Source: M3007 sp031425035 (GTDB taxonomy: Bacteria > Bacteroidota > Bacteroidia > Chitinophagales > Saprospiraceae). From it: DNA of 64,000 bases. Both the position numbers and the translations under genes were made by a program. Position 1 is the stretch's first letter. Each line of letters opens with the position of its first letter. Where the stretch lies: NCBI GenBank assembly GCA_031425035.1, contig JANPIN010000121.1:33160-97159 (forward strand). Direction: 5' to 3'. The notes under the pieces were generated by a model that ran no database searches, was not told the origin of the DNA, and saw nothing but the letters and a program-made list of their open reading frames with translations. Below are positions 8,530 to 17,056 of the stretch, piece after piece.

Positions 8530-9284
8530 TTGGAAGAAAATTTTTCATTTGTAGAAACAGGTTCCAGGTATTTAGCATTTCTCGCATAATAATACCCGAT
8601 GACTGTTAGCATCTGTCCCCCTATTTCGGTGATGTTTTTTAAAATAGTCAGCTGGGCATACTGGCCAAAATTCTCTTTGTAAATCACGTCTCCCACAGTA
8701 TATACGAAAAGGCCTAACAAACAAGGAATGATCAGGCCCAAATTGATCCAAAAATAAGGGTTATGAACCAGTGGTACCTGGCTGTCGCGGTTGTACAAAT
8801 ACCACATGGAAATGAGTGGCAAAATGGCACAATACAAGTCGGAGACAGTGGAATTCAGACCGCCGGCCATGTTATAGCCCTGAATGAAAAAGTAATTGAC
8901 CGTTATCAGGAGGAGGAGAAAGACCGACGCGTTTTTGGCCCATTGAGCAACGCTCTCCGGTAGCAGTATTCGGTAAAGAAACCAGCCCAAAAGGCTGAAA
9001 TTATTTACCTGCCAGAAATACCGCATGAAGTTGGTATCCTCGATGTGGTAAGCATCCAAAATAGGCCACCAAAAACTTTTGTAAGCCCCAACCGCCCAGA
9101 AAAACACTTGCTCCAAGACGCGGAACAGCAAGCTGACCAGCAGATAAAAGTAAAAAATTTTTAGCGGTTTCCGAAATTTCTTCCACTGGATCAGACCGTA
9201 AATCAATGGTAATAATGACACCAGCATAACCCCATTGATGGAAATGCTGATCAGCTCATTATAGTAATTATCAAGTTCCGTCAT
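8526..9284 (-). CDS. Seven-helix membrane protein of unknown function
   Basis: The 252-aa protein is mostly hydrophobic, with about seven membrane helices estimated by eye (near residues 14-32, 40-62, 95-112, 118-136, 150-166, 176-198 and 215-235) and a short hydrophilic C-terminus. I recognise no family. The layout resembles small membrane sensor proteins encoded next to bacterial kinases, but no ligand or catalytic motif is visible. It is 18 bp downstream of the 194-aa protein gene and overlaps the protease gene by 4 bp, so the three are very probably cotranscribed. It could sense or transmit a signal at the membrane or anchor the protease; both ideas are inference from position only. Confidence 0.75.
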   Translation of the reverse strand: MTELDNYYNELISISINGVMLVSLLPLIYGLIQWKKFRKPLKIFYFYLLVSLLFRVLEQVFFWAVGAYKSFWWPILDAYHIEDTNFMRYFWQVNNFSLLGWFLYRILLPESVAQWAKNASVFLLLLITVNYFFIQGYNMAGGLNSTVSDLYCAILPLISMWYLYNRDSQVPLVHNPYFWINLGLIIPCLLGLFVYTVGDVIYKENFGQYAQLTILKNITEIGGQMLTVIGYYYARNAKYLEPVSTNEKFSSK

Positions 9285-9302
9285 GCGCCGGGTTTTTACT
9301 GC

Positions 9303-9887
9303 TTAGCGTGGAAGTTTGAGTCCACCAGTGCCTTCTCCACCAGGTGAAGTATCATAACTACCATTAGGATCGGACTCGATGAGGGTCGCCGTAACATTCT
9401 GTAGAAAGAGCTCGTACTTTCCTTCCGTGTCTTTGCCTAACAGGGCCAGCAGGAAGTTGGAACCCAGACCATGGGTTTTTATTCTGGCGATTCCTTCCAC
9501 ATTATGGGTGGAAGTTGGCAGTTCCAGAATTTCCATAATCCCGCTATAATAAGGCTCCGTCAGTACGAAACACTGACCATGTTCGTCCATCACCGGCGTA
9601 TTAGCCGGATCGTATATTATCCAGCTCGCCGTCACCTGGTTTGGATCATGGATATTGCTGACCAGAAGGGCGACCTGACCGGTTTCGCGCATTAAAAGAT
9701 CCAAAGCCCAGTATTCAATCGGAAACATTTTTCTGCGGCGTTCCGGGATGTCTACATCCGCCCAGTAGCGGTTGGTATTTTCGCGCCGTTCACCGGCCGA
9801 AAAAGTATTTATTATCTTGGTTTTATCCTTAATCCTTGGGTTTTCAAGCACGGCAGCGGTCGTGACAATCTGATTGGCATTGGGCAT
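9303..9887 (-). CDS. Unknown 194-aa soluble protein with Gly-rich tail
   Basis: No known family is evident. The protein has no signal peptide or membrane segment. It contains a charged N-terminal third (SAGERRENTNRYWADVDIPE), an alternating hydrophobic core typical of beta-rich folds (VALLVSNIHD, ASWIIYDPAN, NFLLALLGKD), and a C-terminal tail rich in Gly and Pro (SPGGEGTGGLKLPR). It lies 28 bp after the response-regulator gene and 18 bp before the seven-helix membrane protein gene, inside the operon that ends with the protease. The flexible tail could be a cleavage or recognition segment for that protease; this is a guess from position. The ATG at 9887 is the only plausible start. Confidence 0.7.
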   Translation of the reverse strand: MPNANQIVTTAAVLENPRIKDKTKIINTFSAGERRENTNRYWADVDIPERRRKMFPIEYWALDLLMRETGQVALLVSNIHDPNQVTASWIIYDPANTPVMDEHGQCFVLTEPYYSGIMEILELPTSTHNVEGIARIKTHGLGSNFLLALLGKDTEGKYELFLQNVTATLIESDPNGSYDTSPGGEGTGGLKLPR

Positions 9888-9915
9888 GGTTTAAAAGTTT
9901 TTTGCGTGATGGAAG

Positions 9916-10554
9916 CTAAATAATTTTTTTCCGAAGTGCTTCCCGCACCGCTTCCGGCGCAGAATTCACGTGTAGTTTGCGGTAAATTTCTTTCAAATGA
10001 TCCCCCACCGTATCCAGTTGGATATCCAATTTTTCAGCGATCATTTTTCGACTCAGGCCATCCACCATCGCCTGCAAAACGTCTTTTTGCCGGTCCGTCA
10101 GCGGTACATATGTGGACTGGGTTTGCACAACGTGATTTTGCATCAGCTTATACACCTTGGCGGCCAACAAGGGCGTCAGGTAACGATCGCCCCGATTCAC
10201 TTCCAGAATGGCTTTTTGCAGGTCGTCCGGGCTAGTGCTTTTTAAAGCATAACCGGCAGCGCTGTTACAAAGGGCGGCGAAAATCATGTCGTCGTCGTCG
10301 AAAGAGGTGAGCATGAGCACTTTGGTGCCCGGCCGGGTCATCTGTACTTTTTGCAGGGCTTCCAGTCCGGAAATACTGCCTGGCATCTGAATATCCATCA
10401 ATACGACGTCGGGTTCATACTCTCTGATCTGTTTCACCGCATCGTTGGCATGGTCAAAGTCGGCAGCCAGGTAAATTTCGGGGGAGTCGGTAAAGAAGTC
10501 CGCCAAACTTTTACGAAAGCGCTTATTATCATCAAATATGATTATTCGGATCAT
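9916..10554 (-). CDS. LuxR/NarL-family DNA-binding response regulator
   Basis: The 212-aa protein has a receiver domain (about 1-120) with the acidic pair in IIIFDDN, phospho-acceptor Asp54 in VVLMDIQMP, and the conserved Thr-Ser (LMLTSFDD) and Lys (ALKS) positions. A GerE/LuxR-type helix-turn-helix follows (about 145-210, LTDRQKDVLQAMVDGLSRKM). It should be phosphorylated by the kinase encoded 74 bp upstream and then bind DNA. I chose the ATG at 10554 (MIRIIIFDD) because the longer open frame to 10662 adds residues without family resemblance and runs into the end of the kinase gene. It probably controls its own operon, but no operator repeat is evident to me. Confidence 0.9.
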   Translation of the reverse strand: MIRIIIFDDNKRFRKSLADFFTDSPEIYLAADFDHANDAVKQIREYEPDVVLMDIQMPGSISGLEALQKVQMTRPGTKVLMLTSFDDDDMIFAALCNSAAGYALKSTSPDDLQKAILEVNRGDRYLTPLLAAKVYKLMQNHVVQTQSTYVPLTDRQKDVLQAMVDGLSRKMIAEKLDIQLDTVGDHLKEIYRKLHVNSAPEAVREALRKKII

Positions 10555-10628
10555 TCGGTAGGAGGCGCTAATTTTAAGTACAAAATTATGGGGTCCTAAA
10601 AATGCCTGGTATCCCCGGTTCCGGGGCG

Positions 10629-11765
10629 TCAGAATTGCGGAATCGTCATCTGTATGACACAACCTTTGCCGGGCGACGATGCCAAATGAAAATCAATAAA
10701 TCCCTCTTTTGCCCGCCAGTGATAATTGCTAATACCACTACCCTCATATTTCGCGTCGGGGTCAAAACCAATGCCGTTGTCCCGGATTTCTATTCCTATG
10801 CCGTCCGTTTTTGGAAAAATTTTCACTTCTACCTGGGTGGCGCTGGCATGTTTGTAAATATTATGAATGACCTCTTTGTATATTTTGAAAATATTGTGGC
10901 GCTGTTCCATGCTGATCTTGATCGGTTTTTCCGGGGGAATGCTGACCTGAAAAAGCAACTGGGTATCCCCGGAAGCAAACATCTGTTGCGCGAATTTGCG
11001 CATGCGCTCAAACAACTCCCCGCTGGTATCCTTGTTCGGTTTGATCGCCCATACCGTATCGGAAAGATTGTTTTGGGTGTCTACCAACGTTTGCTTGATG
11101 TCCTCTAAAGTCCCGGCAAAATCCGAGGACTTTGCCGCACGTCGTTCCAAGGTAACCATAGAAATAGCAATACTGCTCAAATCGGAACTGACCTCATCAT
11201 GCAGGTCGGCCGCAATCCGGCTACGGATATGCTGCATTTTTAGTCGCTGCCGAATGTTATATAAGGTCCAGAAATAAACGATGGCTCCGATAATGAACAG
11301 TACATAAGCAACTACCGCCGGATAAAACCAGGCTTTTTCCGTTAATGCCTCTTTGACGTAAAATTGCAAGGTTTGGTGTTTAGACGAAAACCCATTTTTC
11401 GTTCCCCAATACTCCAACTGGTGTTTACCGCCCGGCAAGTAGGTAAAATGCATTTGCGGATAAACGCTGGCAATTCCGCAGGGACTCAAACCCGTCCCTT
11501 CTATTTTGAAATAGTAAGAATCGACTTCGATCGGCTGTAATTCTACCAGCAGTTCTTCTTCCAGCGCACCAATCAGCAGGGAATCAGGATTTCGTAGCTG
11601 ACCATTAATTTTCACGCTCCGAATGACTGGCAAGGGCAGCTGATCGCTGATCATAAGTGCCGTGCAGTTTTCATGAACCGGTGGCAGACGACAGTTTAGA
11701 AGCAGCCCGGAAATCAAAATAATTCCAATTGCCTGCCCGGAATAATAAGTCCTTCGGGCTTTCAT
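10629..11765 (-). CDS. Membrane sensor histidine kinase with short Y_Y_Y-like sensor
   Basis: The 378-aa kinase has an N-terminal hydrophobic segment (about 10-25), a periplasmic region (about 45-140) whose beta-sandwich pattern resembles the Y_Y_Y domain of hybrid sensors (SYYFKIEGTG, FTYLPGGKHQLEYWGT), and a second helix (about 148-168). The dimerisation/phosphoacceptor helix has His189 in IAADLHDEVSSDL, typical of the HisKA_3/NarX class, and the ATPase domain has Asn302, DNGIGF (329-334) and GSGISN (342-347). Larger relatives carry about fourteen beta-propeller repeats before Y_Y_Y; those are absent here. It is the first gene of the operon, with a promoter about 110 nt upstream, and its partner is the adjacent LuxR-type regulator. 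The signal sensed is unknown. Confidence 0.9.
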   Translation of the reverse strand: MKARRTYYSGQAIGIILISGLLLNCRLPPVHENCTALMISDQLPLPVIRSVKINGQLRNPDSLLIGALEEELLVELQPIEVDSYYFKIEGTGLSPCGIASVYPQMHFTYLPGGKHQLEYWGTKNGFSSKHQTLQFYVKEALTEKAWFYPAVVAYVLFIIGAIVYFWTLYNIRQRLKMQHIRSRIAADLHDEVSSDLSSIAISMVTLERRAAKSSDFAGTLEDIKQTLVDTQNNLSDTVWAIKPNKDTSGELFERMRKFAQQMFASGDTQLLFQVSIPPEKPIKISMEQRHNIFKIYKEVIHNIYKHASATQVEVKIFPKTDGIGIEIRDNGIGFDPDAKYEGSGISNYHWRAKEGFIDFHLASSPGKGCVIQMTIPQF

Positions 11766-11877
11766 AAACCTGCGCTGTTAAATGGAAACCTGTGCCCGGA
11801 AAAAATAACATCTGCCGTTTTATTCATTGGTTATTTCGGTCGGAACCGGCTTTTGTATGGGTTATCTTTCCCACTCG

Positions 11878-11909
11878 CAAATCTAGTGTTGGGAATTGAC
11901 AATTTCAAA
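11878..11909 (-). promoter_or_regulatory. Promoter of the kinase-regulator-protease operon
   Basis: On the minus strand TTTG (11906-11909), a 20-nt spacer and TAGATTTG (11878-11885) match the Bacteroidota -33/-7 consensus exactly. The leader to the kinase ATG at 11765 would be about 105 nt. It lies just downstream of the DUF4286 gene on the same strand. Confidence 0.65.
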
Positions 11910-11927
11910 TACTCACTGGCGTCTTTT

Positions 11928-12248
11928 CTACATCCGCTCATTATGCTCCACCACCTCCATCACCGTCCGGAACACCGCGTACCGCCCATCGAACCGGGCT
12001 TTTTGCTGGGCCTGCAACGCTGGGGCAAACTCCTGCTGATACCGCATCAACTGCCCCATATCTTTCGATAAATACTGCATGGCATAAATTTTCGAATCCT
12101 CATGCTCGTGGCCCAGTAAGCGACACATCCGGTACGACAGGAAACAGCCGCTCGCCATCACATCCGGAATGTGGGTTTCCTGCATCCAGCGAACCCAATC
12201 GTCGTGGATTTCAAGATCAATCGTGACAGTAACGTTATATAGCAGCAT
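11928..12248 (-). CDS. DUF4286 family protein
   Basis: The 106-aa protein begins MLLYNVTVTIDLEIHDDW, the conserved start of DUF4286 proteins of Bacteroidota, followed by WMQETHIPDVMASGCF and the C-terminal RYAVFRTVMEVVEH. These small cytoplasmic proteins have a ferredoxin-like dimeric alpha-beta appearance; no biochemical role is established. I chose ATG at 12248 because the upstream extension in the longer frame (to 12395) is unlike the family and overlaps the promoter region of the divergent secreted protein gene. Length is normal for the family. Confidence 0.85.
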   Translation of the reverse strand: MLLYNVTVTIDLEIHDDWVRWMQETHIPDVMASGCFLSYRMCRLLGHEHEDSKIYAMQYLSKDMGQLMRYQQEFAPALQAQQKARFDGRYAVFRTVMEVVEHNERM

Positions 12249-12327
12249 AGCATAATAGGGAAAAGCGCTTTTCCAGACGGGCATCGCCGGGCAAGACTTT
12301 TGGCAAAAATGGCGAACGCATTGGTTT

Positions 12328-12361
12328 TTTGCGTGTTTACAGGAAAAATAATTTAATCTTG
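12328..12361 (+). promoter_or_regulatory. Possible promoter of the T9SS type B protein gene
   Basis: TTTG (12328-12331) precedes TAATCTTG (12354-12361) by 22 nt, with one mismatch from TAnnTTTG. The ATG is at 12414. The spacing is at the long end, so support is moderate. Confidence 0.35.
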
Positions 12362-12413
12362 TACTCCGTTCACCTCCACGGTAACTACCGCCCAACCACT
12401 TGCGCCCGACACT

Positions 12414-15170
12414 ATGAAACCGATATTACGCACCCTCCTTGCCGCTTGTTTTCTTTGTTTTTTACCCTTTGTAGTCCTGGCTACCCACAACCGGGCGGGT
12501 GAAATCCATATTCGCCAGATCGGTCCGCTTACCGTCGAAGCCACCATCATTACCTGGACCCGAACCAGCAGCGTGAATGCCGACCGCGATTCGCTGACCA
12601 TCAACTGGGGAGATGGCAGTAACCCCGAACCGGTTAGCCGCCAAAATGGTATAAATAACGAGGGTGTCCCGCTGGCCAACGATATTAAGTACAACATTTA
12701 TGTCATCCAGCATACCTACGCCGGCCCCTCCTGTTACCGGATCTCCATGACCGATCCCAACCGGATTGCCGGCATTATCAACGTGAACCCGCCCTCTTCG
12801 GATAATGTTCCTTTCCATATTGAAACTATTTACTGCTTTCAGGACCCGCAATTCGGCGGTAATAACACGACCCCCTATTTGCTGCAACCGCCCATCGATA
12901 ATGCCTGCGTCGGCAAACTTTTCCTGCACAACCCCAATGCCTTCGACCCGGATGGCGACAGCCTTTCCTACCAGCTGATCGTCCCCCTGCAAAGTATTAA
13001 GACCCCCGTTCCGAATTACAGCTTTCCCAACCAGATCGTTCCGGGATCAAATAACAACCTCAGTCTGGATGAACGAACCGGCGATCTGGTCTGGTTCGCA
13101 CCGCAGGCCGCCGGGGAGTATAACCTGGCCTTTATTATCGTCTCCTGGCGCAATGGCATGGCCATCGATACGACCATCCGGGACATGCAAATTTTCGTGA
13201 GTAAATGCGATAACAACCCGCCGGACGTTCAAACGATCGATAAAATTTGCGTGATCGCCGGCACTACGGTGGAGTTTCCGGTGTTCGCTACCGATCCGGA
13301 TACCGGCGATTTTGTGCAGCTTTCCGCACTGGGCGCGCCGCTGGATTCGAGCCTGATCAGCTTCGCCACTTTCACCGGTCCGCAGGGATTTCAAAGGCCG
13401 CCCCTGAATGGCACTTTCCAATGGAAAACCACCTGTGAGCATATTTCCAACCAGCCCTATTCTGTAGTGTTCAAAGCCGTGGATTCGCAGGACAGCATTA
13501 AATCGCAGCTGGCCGATCTGAAAACGGTGTCGATTAAAGTGGTGGGCCCGCCACCCGAAGACGTCCAGGCGGTTACCAGTCAGGGCGCCATCGAAGTAAC
13601 CTGGGCCAAACCTTACGCCTGCGAAAATGCCGCCGGGAATTATTTCAACGGCTTTTCGGTCTGGCGCCGCGAAGGCAGCAAGTCATTTCCCATCGACACC
13701 TGTACGCCCGGCCTGGCCGGTAAAGGCTACACCCAACTGATCCTGACCACCAAGCAAATGAAGGACGGGCGATATTATTTCAAAGACACGAATGTGGAGC
13801 GGGGACGCACTTACTGCTATCGGATTCTGGGCAAATTCGCCCGTATTTCAGCCGGCGGCTACGCTTATAACGTGGTGGAAAGCCTGCCTTCGGAAGAAGT
13901 CTGCGTCCAGTTGCCCCGCGACCTGCCGCTGATTACCAATGTCGACGTGCTGAGCACGGACCCCGTAACCGGTCAGATCAGCATTATATGGACCAAACCA
14001 CTGGCCGGCGAACTGGATACGGTGATCAATTTCGGGCCTTACCGCTATCAGCTGCTGCGGGCTCCGGGTTTTACCGGCGGTACTTTTGAGGAAGTCCCCG
14101 GCGCCTCTTTTACTTCACCCACTTTCTGGCAGGCGAATGATACCACCTTCCTGGATCAGGGCCTCAACACGACCGGCCAGCCTTACCGTTACCAGGTCGC
14201 TTTTTACGTACGCGGAGAAAACACCCCGCTTGGCACGACTACGGCGGCATCCTCTATTTTTCTGACGATCAACTCCACCGACGAAACAAACCTGCTTTCC
14301 TGGGAAGAGAACGTGCCCTGGGAAAATTACTCGTACACCATTTTCCGTAAAAACAGCGCCGGCCAGTTTGATTCCATCGCCTCTACCGCTAATCGGAATT
14401 ACGCGGATCGTGGTCTGATCAACGGGCAACTTTACTGTTACTTTGTGCGCAGTGAAGGCACGTATAGCGTGGCCGGGCTGCCCAGTCCGCTCATCAATAA
14501 TTCGCAGGAAAACTGCGGTGTACCACTGGATACCGTCCCCCCCTGCCCGCCGCAACTGGTGCAGATCAATAACTTGTGTAATGGTCAGGGCGGCCCGCAA
14601 CCCGACCCGCCTTACGAGAATAACCTCCTGTGGACCAATCCCAACTCGACCTGCGGCGGCTCGCAGGATGTGGTGCTTTACCATATTTGGTACGCCGGCA
14701 CCACGAATGAAACGCTGCAGTTACTCGATTCCCAGGCCGAAGCCGGCAACACGGACTATGTGCACGAACTGCCGGATGGGCTGACGGGCTGTTACGCCGT
14801 TTCCGCACTGGATTCGGTGGGTAACGAGAGTGCGCTGAGTAATGTCATTTGTGTAGATAACTGCCCGGAATATTTGCTGCCCAACGCATTTACGCCCAAC
14901 GGGGACGATCACAACGACGTGTTCACGCCTTTCCCGGGCTGGCGTTTTGTCGAGCAGGTAGAAATGCAGATTTTCAATCGCTGGGGAAATTTAGTCTTCA
15001 GTACGACCGACCCAGCGATCAACTGGACCGGCCGCAGTACCGACGGAAAAGAACTGGCAGAAGGCACTTATTTCTATGTTTGCAAAATTTTTGAACGTCG
15101 GGTGGGAGGTTTTTCCGCACGCCCCGATCCGTTGAGCGGCTATATTGAACTGGTTCGTGGCGGTCGTTAA
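12414..15170 (+). CDS. Large secreted protein with T9SS type B sorting domain (gliding-motility-associated type)
   Basis: The 918-aa protein starts with a signal peptide (MKPILRTLLAACFLCFLPFVVLA) and a region typical of Bacteroidota surface proteins (THNRAGEIHIRQIGPLTVEA, residues about 24-275). Cadherin/PKD-like and fibronectin type III-like beta domains follow (about 275-800; for example AVTSQGAIEVTWAKP and DETNLLSWEENVPWENYSYT). The last about 85 residues are the gliding-motility-associated C-terminal domain: LPNAFTPNGDDHNDVF, MQIFNRWGNLVF and WTGRSTDGKELAEGTYFY. This domain directs export through the type 9 secretion system and attachment to the cell surface. Adhesion or gliding is the usual role of such proteins but the exact function is unknown. 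BatB follows after 15 bp, possibly in the same transcript. Confidence 0.88.
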   Translation: MKPILRTLLAACFLCFLPFVVLATHNRAGEIHIRQIGPLTVEATIITWTRTSSVNADRDSLTINWGDGSNPEPVSRQNGINNEGVPLANDIKYNIYVIQHTYAGPSCYRISMTDPNRIAGIINVNPPSSDNVPFHIETIYCFQDPQFGGNNTTPYLLQPPIDNACVGKLFLHNPNAFDPDGDSLSYQLIVPLQSIKTPVPNYSFPNQIVPGSNNNLSLDERTGDLVWFAPQAAGEYNLAFIIVSWRNGMAIDTTIRDMQIFVSKCDNNPPDVQTIDKICVIAGTTVEFPVFATDPDTGDFVQLSALGAPLDSSLISFATFTGPQGFQRPPLNGTFQWKTTCEHISNQPYSVVFKAVDSQDSIKSQLADLKTVSIKVVGPPPEDVQAVTSQGAIEVTWAKPYACENAAGNYFNGFSVWRREGSKSFPIDTCTPGLAGKGYTQLILTTKQMKDGRYYFKDTNVERGRTYCYRILGKFARISAGGYAYNVVESLPSEEVCVQLPRDLPLITNVDVLSTDPVTGQISIIWTKPLAGELDTVINFGPYRYQLLRAPGFTGGTFEEVPGASFTSPTFWQANDTTFLDQGLNTTGQPYRYQVAFYVRGENTPLGTTTAASSIFLTINSTDETNLLSWEENVPWENYSYTIFRKNSAGQFDSIASTANRNYADRGLINGQLYCYFVRSEGTYSVAGLPSPLINNSQENCGVPLDTVPPCPPQLVQINNLCNGQGGPQPDPPYENNLLWTNPNSTCGGSQDVVLYHIWYAGTTNETLQLLDSQAEAGNTDYVHELPDGLTGCYAVSALDSVGNESALSNVICVDNCPEYLLPNAFTPNGDDHNDVFTPFPGWRFVEQVEMQIFNRWGNLVFSTTDPAINWTGRSTDGKELAEGTYFYVCKIFERRVGGFSARPDPLSGYIELVRGGR

Positions 15171-15185
15171 ATCAGCAGGCATTCT

Positions 15186-16205
15186 ATGAATTTTCCGCAA
15201 CCCGAATACCCCCAACATCTGTGGCTGCTGGCTGCCCTGCCCCTGCTGGCACTGCTGCTGGCCGCTTATTGGTGGTGGCGCGGCCAGGCGATCCGGCAAC
15301 TGGGGCAACCGGCTTTGGTGGCCCGCCTGCTGCCCGATTTTTCGGCTTCGCGGTTTTGGTTAAAAAACGGGCTCCTGGGTCTGAGCCTGGTGTTTCTGGC
15401 CCTGGCCTGGGCGAATCCACGTCAGGGGGCGAAAAAACGACCGGTTACCCAGCAGAGTGCCGATGTGTTTATTGCGCTGGATATTTCGCAAAGCATGTGG
15501 GCCAAAGACGTAGCGCCCAGCCGCCTGGAACTGGCCAAACGTTTCGCCATCAAACTGGTGGAAGCCCTGGAAGGCGAACGTATCGGCCTCATTTTTTTCG
15601 CCGGCGATGCTTTTTTGCAAATGCCGCTGTCGACGGACTACAATTTTTCGATTCAAAGCCTGCAGACCGCCAGCCCGGATTTGATCACCGAACAGGGCAC
15701 GGCCATTCCCGCCGCCATCGATCTGGCCAATGAATCCTTTGATGCCGGCCACGAAAGCGGCCGCATGCTGATCCTGATCACGGACGGTGAAAACCACGAT
15801 GAAGAAGCCCTCGACCAGGCGCAGGCTGCTGCCGATGATGGGGTAGTCATTTGTACGGTCGGTGCAGGCACCACGGCCGGCGGTCCGATTCCGCTGGAAA
15901 GCGGGGTGAATGATCTGTATAAACGGGATGAACAAGGCCGGATCGTGACGACCCATCTGAATGAAACCTTGCTGGCCGATCTGGCCCGGGCTGGCGGTGG
16001 CTCCGCGTATAACCTGAATCAGGGCGACCGCGTAGTAAATGCCCTGCGGCGCGAAGTGGACCGGCTGCAAAAACGGGCGGTCGAAGTGCGGTCTTTTTCG
16101 GAATTTGAATCTTATTACACCTGGTTTTTACTGCCCGCTATATTGTTGCTGGCCCTGGAGCAATGGACCTTGTTTTACGCCAAAAAACGCTCGAAAAATG
16201 TTTAG
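15186..16205 (+). CDS. batB: VWA-domain membrane protein BatB
   Basis: The 339-aa inner-membrane protein has helices near residues 12-30 and 61-77, a von Willebrand A domain (about 92-290) and a final helix near 311-332. The metal-ion-dependent adhesion site is intact: Asp99-Ser101-Ser103 in VFIALDISQSM, and LILITDGENHDEEAL later. This is the usual Bat (Bacteroides aerotolerance) layout, and length is normal. Bat proteins are thought to form an envelope complex, often with a MoxR ATPase, whose biochemical function is not established. Its last 8 bp overlap the start of batC (16198-16205). The usual batA and moxR genes are not upstream; a T9SS protein gene is. Confidence 0.87.
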   Translation: MNFPQPEYPQHLWLLAALPLLALLLAAYWWWRGQAIRQLGQPALVARLLPDFSASRFWLKNGLLGLSLVFLALAWANPRQGAKKRPVTQQSADVFIALDISQSMWAKDVAPSRLELAKRFAIKLVEALEGERIGLIFFAGDAFLQMPLSTDYNFSIQSLQTASPDLITEQGTAIPAAIDLANESFDAGHESGRMLILITDGENHDEEALDQAQAAADDGVVICTVGAGTTAGGPIPLESGVNDLYKRDEQGRIVTTHLNETLLADLARAGGGSAYNLNQGDRVVNALRREVDRLQKRAVEVRSFSEFESYYTWFLLPAILLLALEQWTLFYAKKRSKNV

Positions 16206-16953
16206 ACATGGTTGTTTACTAGGCTCGGTATGGCTGCTGGTTACCAGCATGTATGGCCAGACGCCTCATGAGTTACTCCGCAGCGGCGATCAGGCTTACT
16301 CGAAACAAGAGTATACGAAGGCCCTGAAAAACTACCAGGAAGCCGTTGAAAAAAATCCCGGGAACGGCAATGCCCTGTATAACCTGGGCTGTACCGAATA
16401 TCAGCAGGCTAAATACCAGGAAGCGGAAAAGTCTTTTGAACAAGCCATTGCGGGCAATCAACCGGCCGATTACAAGGCCGATGGCCTGTATAATCTGGGC
16501 AATGCCCGCCTGAAACAACGCAAATTCAACGAAGCCATCGAGGCGTATGAAAACAGCCTGCGTCTGCGTCCCGGCGATCCGGCGACGAAAACAAACCTGC
16601 AGATAGCCAAGCAAAATTTACAGAAGCAAAAAGCCGACGAGCAGAAAAAAAAGCAGCAGGAACAGGAAAAAAACGGGCAACAGCCAGATCAGCAACCACC
16701 GCAGCCGGATCAAAACCAACAGCCGCAGGACAAACCGGAACAGCAGCCGGGACAGCAGCCGCCACCCAAACCCGGGGAAGGTGCCGGCGAAGAGCCCGCG
16801 CCATCCACGCCTACTGAACCTGGTAAAATGAGCAAACAGGAAGCCCAGCGCCTGCTGGAAACCACCATCGGCCCCGAAGACCGTAAAAGTGCCCATAAGT
16901 ACCGGGCCAGCGTACGCAAAACTGCCCCGAAGACAAGTCAGAAGGACTGGTAG
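16198..16953 (+). CDS. batC: TPR protein BatC
   Basis: The 251-aa protein has a signal peptide (MFRHGCLLGSVWLLVTSMYGQ), about three tetratricopeptide repeats (residues about 24-135; ALKNYQEAVEKNPGNGNALY is typical) and then a long Lys/Gln/Pro-rich tail (about 140-220), as seen in BatC proteins. It is probably periplasmic and provides a protein-interaction scaffold for BatB. I chose the ATG at 16198, which overlaps batB by 8 bp and gives an immediate signal peptide; the longer frame starting at 16039 lies inside batB. batD and batE, which commonly follow, are absent: the next gene is a 2-oxoglutarate oxygenase. Confidence 0.85.
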   Translation: MFRHGCLLGSVWLLVTSMYGQTPHELLRSGDQAYSKQEYTKALKNYQEAVEKNPGNGNALYNLGCTEYQQAKYQEAEKSFEQAIAGNQPADYKADGLYNLGNARLKQRKFNEAIEAYENSLRLRPGDPATKTNLQIAKQNLQKQKADEQKKKQQEQEKNGQQPDQQPPQPDQNQQPQDKPEQQPGQQPPPKPGEGAGEEPAPSTPTEPGKMSKQEAQRLLETTIGPEDRKSAHKYRASVRKTAPKTSQKDW

Positions 16954-17056
16954 GTTTGTCGGTTTGCCTGGAATGTTCGACTTTTGCCACGCTTGATTTT
17001 CACTCGAAAATAAACCTGGCCGGCGCCATTACAAGCCTGGTCTTCAATCAACTCCT

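Noticed and set aside
10555..10662. Longer N-terminus of the response regulator
   Set aside because: Receiver domains begin with the MIRIIIFDD strand; the extension overlaps the kinase end and lacks similarity.
15360..16070. 236-codon open frame antisense to batB
   Set aside because: It mirrors the codon bias of batB and has no recognisable features.
16039..16197. Longer N-terminus of BatC
   Set aside because: The extra 53 codons lie inside batB; the ATG at 16198 gives a direct signal peptide and a normal 8-bp overlap.
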